Below, piece after piece: positions 26,801 to 33,464 of a DNA stretch of 64,000 bases. Every line of letters starts with the position of its first letter. Positions within the stretch are counted from its first letter, which is position 1. This DNA is from Lichenicoccus sp965276875. Its GTDB lineage: Bacteria > Pseudomonadota > Alphaproteobacteria > Acetobacterales > Acetobacteraceae. Under the pieces are notes generated by a model. It worked only from the letters and a program-made list of their open reading frames with translations, did not search any database and was not told where the DNA came from. Both the position numbers and the translations under genes were made by a program. The stretch is from contig NZ_OZ255701.1 of the NCBI RefSeq assembly GCF_965276875.1, positions 2,418,001-2,482,000 on the forward strand, read 5' to 3'.

Positions 26801-27006
26801 AGAGGATAGGTCACCTGGTCCTCGACCACTTGCGGCGCCTGGCCGGGATATTCGGTGTAGACGATCACCTGCGTGTCCGAGAGATCTGGCAAGGCGTCCA
26901 GGGGCGTGTTGGCAACGGACCACACGCCGATGCCGACCACGATCAGCGTGGCGAGCAGCACCAGTATCTTGTTGCGGGCGCACAGCTCGATGAGGCGGCC
27001 GATCAT
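23872..27006 (-). CDS. cusA: Heavy-metal RND efflux permease CusA, with an IS-altered C-terminus
   Basis: A 1044-residue inner-membrane RND pump that drives Cu(I)/Ag(I) from the periplasm through CusB and CusC. The opening MIGRLIELCARNKILVLLAT and LPDLSDTQVIVYTEYPGQAP are typical of the HME-RND group, and helix 4 shows GGIAIALGTMVDASIVMIEN with the proton-relay acidic residues. The last three residues VVS and the stop come from the IS256 end; the native protein ended RLPHR plus 16 residues. The lost tail lies after the last membrane helix and is probably cytoplasmic, so function may be kept. It overlaps cusB by 4 bases. Confidence 0.95.
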   Translation of the reverse strand: MIGRLIELCARNKILVLLATLIVVGIGVWSVANTPLDALPDLSDTQVIVYTEYPGQAPQVVEDQVTYPLTTALLAVPHAKVVRGFSDFGLSFVYVVFDDGTDLYWARSRVLEYLNFAAKRLPAGVSPALGPDASGVGWVYEYVVLGAQRTLAELRSIQDWIIRYDLVTAKGVSEVASVGGFEKQYQVVVDPQKLQAFGIPLSTVTDAIRASNRDVGGRTIEMSETEYMIRGRGYLRNMADLGNVVLKADPNGSGTPVLLKDVARVELGPDERRGIAEMNGTGEVVGGIALKRDGADALTTIDNIKAKLAEIAPGLPKGVSIEPVYDRSQLIDSAIHTLKHTLLEESLIVAAVCVIFLLHFRSALVAILTLPIGILIAFIGMHALGIGSNIMSLGGIAIALGTMVDASIVMIENAHKHVERLQPGEPRGPALIAAAREVGPSLFFSLLVIVAAFLPVFALEDQEGRLFKPLAYTKTFAMAGGALLSITLVPVLMLFFVRGKIIPEGKNPINRALIWVYRPVIRLVLRIPVLVVIAAIAIIGATVWPATQLGSEFMPSLNEGTLMFMPVTVPGLSVTKAAELLQTQDRIIKSFPEVESVFGKAGRAMTATDPAPLEMSETIVNLKPPSTWPGGETVDQLIAKMNAALQLPGVSNAWTMPIKARIDMLSTGIRTPVGVKVFGPDLHELDTLAAQVVQVVHGVTGTTSAFAERTEGGHYVEISPSREAAARYGLSVNDIQSVVAAALGGETVTTTVEGRERYGVNVRYPRGLRDDPQSIASQVLVPTTSGAMIPLGEVASVRVTGGPPSIRTENAQPVAYVYVDLAGRDLGGYVAEASRKVAEQVKMPPGYHIEWSGQFEYLQRAKAKLKVVVPATLVVIMVLLFLNFGRLTETFIVMLSVPFALVGGAWLMWLLGYNVSVAVAVGFIALAGVAAETGVVMLIYLDQALVEIRQKRLLEGVSMTRGDLQAAIMHGAVERVRPKMMTVVAIMAGLLPILWSTGTGSEVMRRIAVPMVGGMVSSTLLTLLVIPAIYAIIKGWRLPHRVVS
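23885..23892. repeat. Right copy of the 8-bp target-site duplication
   Basis: CGGTGAGG matches the left copy at 22394-22401 exactly and lies within the last intact codons of cusA (the LPHR region). Confidence 0.85.
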
Positions 27007-28382
27007 GGCGTGTTTCTCTGTTGGGTGGAGGGCGGCTTGGCGCCGTCGGCGAAGCCTTGCAGGGCCGCGCGCAGGTTGCTTTCCGCGTCGATCAGGAAGT
27101 TGGCGCCGACCACGACGCGGTCGCCGAGCTTGATGCCGTCGATCACCTGCACCCAGTCATCGCCGTGGATGCCGAGGTGGACTTGCCGAGGCTCGAAGCG
27201 GCCGGCCCCGGCCGCCACGAGGACGACCTGCCGCGTTCCGGTGTCGAGCACAGCAGAGTTCGGCACCGTCAGCACGGGCGCGCCACCTGCGGTGGCATCG
27301 ATTTGCACGTTCGCGAACATCGCGGCGCGCAGCGCCCCGTCAGGATTGGGCAGCACGATGCGCACCCTGGCGGTCCGGGTCGCGGCCGACAGCGTCGGGT
27401 AGATAAAATCGACGCGGCCCTCGAAGGTGCGGCCTGGGAACGCGACGAAGGTCGCGTGCGCCGTCTGGCCAGGCTGTATCGCGCCCAGGTCCTGTTCCTG
27501 CACCTGTGCGATGAGCCAAAGCTGGGAAAGGTCCGCCGTCTTGTAGAGCGGCTCGCCAGCGTCCACCCGCATTCCCTCCTGCACCGGCTTGTCGGTGACG
27601 ACACCATCGGCCTGGGCCATGACGGGGATGCGCCGGATGGATCGTCCGGACCGGCGAAGGCGAGCGATCTCCTCCTCCGGGATGTCGAGTGCGCGCAGCC
27701 GTTGCAGGGAGGCCGGGACGATCGCCCCGCCCATCCGAGCGGCAATGAGATACTCCTCCTCCGAGGCAACCATGTCGGGCGAGTAGATTTCAGCCAACAC
27801 CTGCCCGCGCTTCACCGGGTCTCCCGTCGCGGCAACGGTGAGGCGTTCGATCCATCCGGGAACCCTCGTCGTGACCGTCACCAGGCGGCGTTCATCGAAT
27901 TGTAGAGTTCCGGTCGCGCGAACGCTGCGGGCCGCCGATGGGCGCATCGCCGCCGCTTCCGTGCGCACGCCCAAGGTCTGCAAGCGGCCTGGGGTGATCC
28001 GTACGGTGCCGGGCGGGTCGCCTTGGCTGCCCTCGTCAGCGTAGACGGGCAGGTAGTCCATGCCCATCAAATCCTTCTTGGGCTTGGGCGAAGTGTCCGG
28101 CAGCCCCATCGGATTGCGGTAGTAAAGGACGCGATGATCACCGCCGCCCGTTGGCTTGGGCGTAGCCGCCGATTCCGCCGCGGCTTGAGCGCCAGGAACG
28201 TCCTCAAAAACAGCCCGGTAGTCTCGGCCGTCCGCCGTCTTCTTGGGGTCGGCCGCGTAGGATGGCTTGCCGTCCGGGTCCTGATAGAACAACGGATGCC
28301 GCGCTGCCTCTTCTGCATAGGCGATGCCAATCCCCGCGACACCGATGCCGATTGCGGCGGCCAGGAGCATGGAGCGCATCAC
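27003..28382 (-). CDS. cusB: Heavy-metal efflux periplasmic adaptor CusB
   Basis: A 459-residue membrane fusion protein. After an N-terminal signal/anchor (residues about 5-24) come two copies of the short metal-binding motif: HPLFYQDPDGKPSYAADPKK near residue 29, and LYYRNPMGLPDTSPKPKKDL followed by MGMDYLPVY near 86-115. The barrel, lipoyl and hairpin parts follow (SVRATGTLQFDERRLVTVT; AQADGVVTDKPVQEGMRVDA). It collects Cu(I)/Ag(I) and passes it to CusA. It sits between cusC and cusA with 4-base overlaps on both sides. Motif duplication is common in this family. Confidence 0.93.
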   Translation of the reverse strand: MMRSMLLAAAIGIGVAGIGIAYAEEAARHPLFYQDPDGKPSYAADPKKTADGRDYRAVFEDVPGAQAAAESAATPKPTGGGDHRVLYYRNPMGLPDTSPKPKKDLMGMDYLPVYADEGSQGDPPGTVRITPGRLQTLGVRTEAAAMRPSAARSVRATGTLQFDERRLVTVTTRVPGWIERLTVAATGDPVKRGQVLAEIYSPDMVASEEEYLIAARMGGAIVPASLQRLRALDIPEEEIARLRRSGRSIRRIPVMAQADGVVTDKPVQEGMRVDAGEPLYKTADLSQLWLIAQVQEQDLGAIQPGQTAHATFVAFPGRTFEGRVDFIYPTLSAATRTARVRIVLPNPDGALRAAMFANVQIDATAGGAPVLTVPNSAVLDTGTRQVVLVAAGAGRFEPRQVHLGIHGDDWVQVIDGIKLGDRVVVGANFLIDAESNLRAALQGFADGAKPPSTQQRNTP

Positions 28383-29662
28383 AGGTCTCCTCCGATCAGG
28401 CGTTCGATCGCGGCGAGCTCGACCTGCTCGTCAAGCTGGGTCTGCAGCAGCCGAAGCTCGACATCGTGCGTCTGGTGCTCGGCGCTGATGGCGGCCGTCA
28501 GGTCACCTTTGCCTTGTCCGTAATTGGCCAGGACTGTCCGGAATGCCCCACGGGCCTGAGGTAGGGCCTCCTGCCGCAACAGGGCCTCCGCCGTGCGGGC
28601 TGCCCGGAGCTTGGCGACCGCTTCGCCCAGGGCCCCTTCGATCTCCAGACGGGCGGCGTCAAACCGTTGCTGAGCCGCGCCAAGCTGGGCCGCCGCTTCC
28701 TGCTGCCCGGCACCCTCGCGCCCCCACGGCAGCGGGATGTTGAGCCCGACCGTTGCCGAGAAGCCGACCGGCCGGTTGTTGGTCTGGATCAACGGCCCTG
28801 CACCGACGGTCACGTCCGGATACCAGGCCTTGTCCGCCAGCGTACTGCGCGTGCGGGCCGCTTCGATGGCTGCATTGCTCGCGACGAGCGTCGGATTGAC
28901 CGCCCTCGCGCGATCGACCAGCAACGTGAGAGCTGGATCGTTGGTGGGAACGGGCTTGAGGCGCAACGGCTCGGCAAGCGGTGCATCCGCCGATCGCCCA
29001 ACCAGAGTGTTTAGAAGCGCCCGGGCGGCACTCTTCGCGCCCTCCAGTCTGGCCGCCTCGACCTTGGCCGTCGTCTCTTCCCCGAGCGCCTGAATGACGG
29101 CCACTTGGTCGCCGCCGCCCTGGCCGTAGCGCACGGAGGCAGCCGACCGCATGCGGCGCGCCAGGCCGGCAATCTCCTGGTTCACGGCGATGTCGCGAGC
29201 AGCCAGATAGTACTGCGCGTAGGCGACCTTGATCTTCTCGTCGAGTTCGTCCTGCGCGGCGCGTTCCCGGCCACGGCTGGCATCGACATCTGCAAGCGCT
29301 GCCTGACGGCGCAGGCTGCGCTTGCCCCAGAGCGGGAAAGCTTGGGTCAGCATGACCGTATGCGCGCTGAAGACGCCTGGATCCTTGTAGTAGGTGTAGC
29401 TATCGGCAATCGTCGGATCATCGAGCGCATCGGCGCCGCTGGCCTTGGCAGAAGCGGCCTCGGTGTCGAGTGCCGACGCTCGCAAAGCAGGGCTTAGACG
29501 GCGTCCCGCGGCCAGCAATCCGTCAACGGTCGTGCCCAACGATGCGTCGGTCGGTTGGGCACGGGCAGGAGCCTGGATGGCCGCTCCAAGGGCAAATACC
29601 AGGCAGGCACAAAAGGGCAGATAAGCCGGCCGGTAGCGGCATTCCCTGACAAGACGGATCAC
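28379..29662 (-). CDS. cusC: TolC-like outer-membrane factor of the Cus system
   Basis: A 427-residue outer-membrane efflux protein with two OEP repeats. A signal peptide ends near residue 35 (APARAQP), and no lipobox is present, so unlike E. coli CusC it is not lipidated. Helical stretches such as LSPALRASALDTEAASAKAS and VGLNIPLPWGREGAGQQEAA are family-like. It overlaps cusB by 4 bases and the upstream unknown gene by 4 bases, so the block 30135 to 23872 is one tightly coupled operon. Confidence 0.88.
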   Translation of the reverse strand: MIRLVRECRYRPAYLPFCACLVFALGAAIQAPARAQPTDASLGTTVDGLLAAGRRLSPALRASALDTEAASAKASGADALDDPTIADSYTYYKDPGVFSAHTVMLTQAFPLWGKRSLRRQAALADVDASRGRERAAQDELDEKIKVAYAQYYLAARDIAVNQEIAGLARRMRSAASVRYGQGGGDQVAVIQALGEETTAKVEAARLEGAKSAARALLNTLVGRSADAPLAEPLRLKPVPTNDPALTLLVDRARAVNPTLVASNAAIEAARTRSTLADKAWYPDVTVGAGPLIQTNNRPVGFSATVGLNIPLPWGREGAGQQEAAAQLGAAQQRFDAARLEIEGALGEAVAKLRAARTAEALLRQEALPQARGAFRTVLANYGQGKGDLTAAISAEHQTHDVELRLLQTQLDEQVELAAIERLIGGDL

Positions 29663-30135
29663 AGCTTGATTCCGATATCAAGGCCGGGAGCGGTGCTGCC
29701 GAGCGACTGACAAGCCTGGGTGAGGCCTGCAATTTCGGCCGGTGTGTCAACATCTTTCGCGGCAGCGCCCATCATGACCGGAAACGATGGCCACACGTTG
29801 TCAATGGCGGTTCGTATCACTTGGTCGATCCGTCCGTGGTCCTCATCGGCGCGTGCCTGAACATGTTGCAGATCCGGCACAGTCAGCCGCGACAGCACGG
29901 GGATCAATTCCCCTGTGAACAGCGTCAGCGCTGTGTCGCCCGACGCCGCGAAAAGGATGTGGGTTTCGAGCGAAAACACCGCTCTGGTCGGAGCGGGACA
30001 GTCCGTCTCGCGCAAAACCGCGTCCGGCTGTGGCGTCATCGGCAGAGTGCCGTCGCTCTGAGCGAGGGCCGGCGTGCAAGCAACCAGGCTGCCCGCCAGC
30101 ATCCCACTCGCGCCCGACATCCGGCGGGCGCCCAC
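29659..30135 (-). CDS. Secreted protein of unknown function in the cus operon
   Basis: A 158-residue protein with a signal peptide (MLAGSLVACTPALAQS, cleavage near residue 26). The mature part has two cysteines (DCPAP and QACQS), two short Met-containing stretches and several His residues (HILF, HVQAR, DHGRID). I do not recognise a domain. It begins 1 base after the YtkA-like gene stop and overlaps cusC by 4 bases, so it is made together with the efflux pump and probably acts in the periplasm. A copper-related role is inferred from operon position only. Confidence 0.6.
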   Translation of the reverse strand: MGARRMSGASGMLAGSLVACTPALAQSDGTLPMTPQPDAVLRETDCPAPTRAVFSLETHILFAASGDTALTLFTGELIPVLSRLTVPDLQHVQARADEDHGRIDQVIRTAIDNVWPSFPVMMGAAAKDVDTPAEIAGLTQACQSLGSTAPGLDIGIKL

Positions 30136-30136
30136 G

Positions 30137-30535
30137 TCACTTCACCAGATCGGCGTTGACGGTTCCGGTAACGGTCTCTGGCTCACCCTGTACTTTCGCC
30201 GACAGGTGCAACGCCCAGGTGCCGGTCATTCCGGGCGCCACCTCAAAGCTGTAGACGCCACCTTTTGCGGGCATTGGCTTTACCGGAGCCGGCATAGTCG
30301 CCATGCCGCTCGGGCCCATGTCGGCCTTGCTCTCGAAGATTACGGCATCTGGCACGGGCTTGCCGTCCGGGACATGCACGAGACGCACCTGAACAATGTT
30401 CCTGCCGGCCGACACGGTCGGTTTGCCGACCAGCTCAAAACGGTAGTCTCGGGCAGCCGCATAAGCCGCCGGGTTGCTGGCGAGAGTCGCTGCCCAGAGA
30501 CCACTTATTGCGATTACAGGCGTGATGAAGCTCAT
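30137..30535 (-). CDS. YtkA/FixH-like periplasmic protein, single domain
   Basis: A 132-residue secreted protein. After a signal peptide (cleavage near residue 27, AAYAAA) comes an immunoglobulin-like YtkA domain with the core DYRFELVGKPTVSAGRNIVQ, VPDAVIFESKADMGPSGM and GVYSFEVAPGMTGTWALHL. Such domains often accompany copper efflux and cytochrome assembly genes, and the Met pattern MGPSGMATMPAPVKPMPAKG could bind Cu(I). It lies between the tandem YtkA protein and the unknown gene on the same strand. Direct metal binding is not proven for the family. Confidence 0.75.
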   Translation of the reverse strand: MSFITPVIAISGLWAATLASNPAAYAAARDYRFELVGKPTVSAGRNIVQVRLVHVPDGKPVPDAVIFESKADMGPSGMATMPAPVKPMPAKGGVYSFEVAPGMTGTWALHLSAKVQGEPETVTGTVNADLVK

Positions 30536-30620
30536 CGCTCATTCCTTTGGTTTAACGATGCAGGAGAAGACACAAGAACAGGCGCGGCGGTCGCCGATCG
30601 GCAGACCGCAGTCGCAACCA

Positions 30621-31472
30621 TCATTTCGCCAGAGCGACTGTGAGAACCTGAGGGGCCAATACCGTCTGATTGCCTGCCTGCGCAGCGAGCGTGAGGCCCC
30701 ATTGGCCAGCCATGAGCGGGTGGACTTCCGCCCTGTAAGTCCCCGGATCGCCAAACGGCCTGATGTAGGAGCGGGCTGTCATCTCGCCCATTCCGTCCGG
30801 GGCCATATCGACCCGCAGCAGATCAACTGTGGCATTCGTCACAGGCGAACCGTCCGCGCTCCGGACGAGGCGGACGAACACCAGGCTTTCGCTGTCCGCC
30901 TGATGCATCTTGCCGATCCCGCCGTTCTGCCGGGGCTGCCCGATCAGTTCGAAACGAAGATCCGGTGGAATCCCAAGCCCAGCGCGGTGATTGTTCGCGT
31001 CACTCAGCGCCTGTTGGCCGGCAACGTGGCCCTTTGCAGGTTCTGCTCCCGCGACCGGACCATCAGGTAATGTTACAATCAGAGTGGCCTGGACTGGCTC
31101 GCTGACCCCAAAAGGTTCGGCTTGTAGATTGAGCGCCGAACGCCCTGCCATGATCGGATCAAGGGCCACGCGGTGGATCGTGGAGTCCGCCTCGGGAAGG
31201 CGACGAATCCGAGCGGTCATATTGGGCATACCGTCCGACGCCATGTCCGCAGTGGCGTACAGGACCCCATCTGCCTCAATCAGTGCGTTATCGCCCGTGC
31301 GAACGATTCCTAACTTGATCGTACTTCGGGTGTTCGGGCTGTTTCCAACGGTTGACCACTGATGGTCAGGGTTGTGCGAACTTCCGGAACTGGTCGCTTG
31401 CGCCTGAGCCGCCATCGCGGCAATGGCGCCCACGAGCGCAATCGCGCCCGCAAGCTTGCGAAGATACGTCAT
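30621..31472 (-). CDS. Tandem YtkA/FixH-like periplasmic protein (two domains)
   Basis: A 283-residue secreted protein. A signal peptide ends near residue 27 (AQAQATS). Two similar domains follow: residues about 50-140 (DGVLYATADMASDGMPNMTA, MAGRSALNLQAEPFG) and about 170-280 (LRFELIGQPRQNGGIGKMHQ, RVDMAPDGMGEMTARSYIRP, MAGQWGLTLAAQAGNQ). Each holds a D-M-x-x-D-G-M-x-x-M-T-A segment with three methionines. The second domain resembles the single-domain neighbour, so duplication is likely. The repeated Met triads suggest Cu(I)/Ag(I) binding in the periplasm; that is inference. Confidence 0.7.
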   Translation of the reverse strand: MTYLRKLAGAIALVGAIAAMAAQAQATSSGSSHNPDHQWSTVGNSPNTRSTIKLGIVRTGDNALIEADGVLYATADMASDGMPNMTARIRRLPEADSTIHRVALDPIMAGRSALNLQAEPFGVSEPVQATLIVTLPDGPVAGAEPAKGHVAGQQALSDANNHRAGLGIPPDLRFELIGQPRQNGGIGKMHQADSESLVFVRLVRSADGSPVTNATVDLLRVDMAPDGMGEMTARSYIRPFGDPGTYRAEVHPLMAGQWGLTLAAQAGNQTVLAPQVLTVALAK

Positions 31473-31571
31473 TGAAGTAGCCTCTTGGCGGCCGCCGCAG
31501 CGCTTTGCGCGAGGCTGGCAGTGAACAGTCAGATGAGGAGTGGACGCACCTCGGGTGTGCGTCGGTTGGCC

Positions 31572-31952
31572 TCAGACTGTTCGGGGCGGAAGGGGCTCGG
31601 GTGTAAGGGAGACGCTGGCCAGACTTGAACCGGGAGACCAGTACTCGACGCTGTCGAACTGGTCCATGTGCACGGCAAGGGCGAACCGTGCGGGAACGGC
31701 TACGTCCGTTGTGCAGACCAACTGCTTAGTGCAGTCGGAGTTGATAGTCTTGCACGGCATCATGGGCTTGCCATGCGCCGTGTCCGCTGCCGACATGGTC
31801 ATGCCGCATGGCATGGCGGCCGCCTGCCCTTGCTCAGGTCCCACGATCATCGGGCCCATCGACGCCGGCTTGGCATACGCCATCGAACTCGCGGAGAGGC
31901 CGAGAACGACGAGCGCGATAACCAGACTGCGAATGGTGGCGAGGAAAGGCAT
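31572..31952 (-). CDS. Small Cys/Met-containing secreted protein at the head of the cus operon
   Basis: A 126-residue protein with a signal peptide (cleavage likely after SMAYA, about residue 27). The mature part opens with a Met/Cys-rich region (MGPMIVGPEQGQAAAMPCGM, later KPMMPCK, NSDC and QLVC), giving four cysteines and about eight methionines within 70 residues, then a Pro/Ser-rich tail. No family is recognised. The composition and first place in the copper operon suggest a periplasmic metal-binding or sensing peptide. The -10-like TATAAT at 31950-31955 overlaps its start codon and is probably fortuitous. Confidence 0.55.
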   Translation of the reverse strand: MPFLATIRSLVIALVVLGLSASSMAYAKPASMGPMIVGPEQGQAAAMPCGMTMSAADTAHGKPMMPCKTINSDCTKQLVCTTDVAVPARFALAVHMDQFDSVEYWSPGSSLASVSLTPEPLPPRTV

Positions 31953-31965
31953 TATAGCTCGTGAC

Positions 31966-32100
31966 CTAAGCGGAGACGGCCAAGTTTACAAGCGGCAAGA
32001 GGTGGCGTGTGGCTACCCTTGGCAAACCTTCAAGGTCGCGCACGATGGGGCACTCCAGACGGTCGCTGTTGTCGCAGGCTGCGACGCCGGCCACAATCCA
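31966..32100 (-). pseudogene. Possible decayed C-terminus of a CueR-like MerR regulator
   Basis: A minus-strand frame reads ACDNSDRLECPIVRDLEG at 32026-32078. The two cysteines seven residues apart, followed by P-I-V-x-D-L, match the metal loop and end of CueR-type proteins, as in the intact cueR of this window (CDGDHRPSCPIIDDLA). No winged-helix N-terminus is found upstream. If real, it is the remains of a local regulator for the copper operon. A chance match in a short frame cannot be excluded. Confidence 0.35.
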
Positions 32101-32199
32101 AATGGTCCTGGCCGATACCTTTCTTTGGGCTACGCCGGCTTGGTCTTCTACAGTCGCCCCAGCAACACCGTTCATTTGCATGTTAGCCTACTGCATTCG

Positions 32200-32387
32200 C
32201 TGTTCACGACCGCAGTGTGCCAGGCAGAAATCCTCTTCGGCCTTGCCATCATGCCGAGCGGCCGAGCGGGACCACCGATCTCATGCCGGCCGCGATTGCG
32301 CGCGCACGCGAAGCGAGCGTAGTCACGCGCAATGGAACCGATTTTGAAGACGTCGGCGTGGCGATCGTCAAGCCGTGGGATGAGTAG
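32200..32387 (+). pseudogene. Remnant of a VapC-type PIN-domain toxin gene
   Basis: Two pieces of a PIN-domain protein are visible in different frames. The first reads LFTTAVCQAEILFGLAIMPS from 32200, like the central VapC stretch (xTTAITEAEILYG). The second, from the ATG at 32283 to the stop at 32385-32387, reads PAAIARAREASVVTRNGTDF followed by EDVGVAIVKPWDE, the usual VapC end. The start of the protein and about 40 central residues are missing and the frame is shifted, so it is dead. No vapB antitoxin is seen. Confidence 0.65.
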
Positions 32388-32558
32388 GCGCTCCCACAAT
32401 GCAGGTTGCAGAGGCACTCCCGCATGACCGGACGGGAGCCGGGGCGGTTCGTCCCCCACCTTCGCGTTCGTACCGACATTCAGGGCTTCTCTGGGCGTGG
32501 CCCAAAGGCACAGCGACGGGCCGTAGTGGGTCACGTCGCTCGGGCGGCTGGCAAGAGG

Positions 32559-33392
32559 GTGGCAGACAAGACGCGTGACCGCGGCTTCGCGCTGCTGATC
32601 GTGCTGTGGACGCTGTCGCTGCTGTCGCTGCTGATCAGCCAGCTCGCTGGCTCCGGACGACAGGCGCTGCGCCTCGCCGGCAACATGCGCATGCACGCGG
32701 CCTTGCAGGCGGCAGCCGACGGCGCCGTGCAGGAAGCGGGCTTTCATGTCGCCGCGGCGGGGGTCGCGCATTGGGCCGCCGATGGCGTGGCGCACGGGCT
32801 CAGCGAGGATGGCGCGCGGATAGGCGCGCAGGTCACCAACGAGGCCGGACGGGTCAACCCGTCGATCGCCTCGCTCGACCTGCTGGCCGCGACGGTGCAC
32901 CAATGCGGCCCCGACACGCCGCAATCCATCGCCGTGGCCTCGGCGATCGTCGCCTGGCGTTTCCCTAGCGCGCAGACGAGTTATGGCGCCGACGCCTACG
33001 TCCGGGCGCACCGCGCCTACGCGCCGCCCGGCCAGCCGTTCGAGAGCCTCGACGAACTCTCTTTGGTGCTCGGCATGACGCCGGCGCTGCTGGGCTGCCT
33101 GACGCCGCATCTGTCTCTCTATGCGACATCCGACCCGGATCCGGACGCCGCCGACCCGTTCGTGCTGCGCGCACTGACCCAGGTGATTGGTGCGCCGCCC
33201 CCGCAATCAAACGCGCCAGTCGAGGAGAGCCTGGTGCGGATCGGCGTCGTGGCGACCGGCCCGGACGGCGCGCGCGCCAGCCGCCAGGCGATCCTGCGCA
33301 TGATCACGCCGAACGAGGCAGCGCCCGGCACTGGAGGAAGCGGTGACGGAGGCAGCCTGGCGCCGTACAAAATCCTCAGCTGGACGCCCTGA
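32559..33392 (+). CDS. gspK: Type II secretion minor pseudopilin GspK
   Basis: A pseudopilin of about 277 residues. The prepilin peptidase motif is DRGFALLIVLWTLSLLSLLI (cleavage after the Gly, then F-A-L-L-I-V), without the usual glutamate at +5, as is known for GspK. The large C-terminal globular domain has the GspK pattern (NEAGRVNPS, FESLDELSLVLGM, LSLYA). The GTG at 32559 gives the normal short leader; a GTG at 32526 is also possible. The frame stays open upstream to 32406 without sense. It belongs with gspL-M-D at 17003-21802 but is separated from them by the copper island. Confidence 0.85.
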   Translation: MADKTRDRGFALLIVLWTLSLLSLLISQLAGSGRQALRLAGNMRMHAALQAAADGAVQEAGFHVAAAGVAHWAADGVAHGLSEDGARIGAQVTNEAGRVNPSIASLDLLAATVHQCGPDTPQSIAVASAIVAWRFPSAQTSYGADAYVRAHRAYAPPGQPFESLDELSLVLGMTPALLGCLTPHLSLYATSDPDPDAADPFVLRALTQVIGAPPPQSNAPVEESLVRIGVVATGPDGARASRQAILRMITPNEAAPGTGGSGDGGSLAPYKILSWTP

Positions 33393-33464
33393 TTTGCGTG
33401 CGGCCCGGGTATGCTATACGCGCTGAGGATCATTCCCGCCCCAGAGGACGCGCCAAAAACCGTC

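Larger units (their letters stand above)
31953..32558. other. Right border of the copper island: no intact gene, decayed fragments
   Basis: About 600 bases separate the first copper gene (minus) from gspK (plus). It must hold the promoter of the copper operon. The only gene-like content is the cueR-like fragment and the vapC fragment listed separately. I see no complete reading frame, no clear -35/-10 pair and no MerR-type dyad with the usual spacing. Confidence 0.5.

Noticed and set aside
25861..27402. 513-codon plus-strand frame across cusA/cusB
   Set aside because: Antisense shadow of two well-supported genes, with no family signature.
31950..31955. TATAAT as a -10 box for the cus operon
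   Set aside because: It overlaps the start codon of the first gene and has no fitting -35, so it cannot drive that gene from this start.
32026..32036. ACCTTCAAGGT as a MerR-type operator for the cus operon
   Set aside because: Half-sites are too close for a MerR promoter, and the bases encode the RDLEG end of the cueR-like fragment.
31540..32322. 260-codon plus-strand frame from the head of the cus operon into the border
   Set aside because: Most of it is antisense to the Cys/Met-rich gene; only its last part is meaningful, as the vapC fragment.
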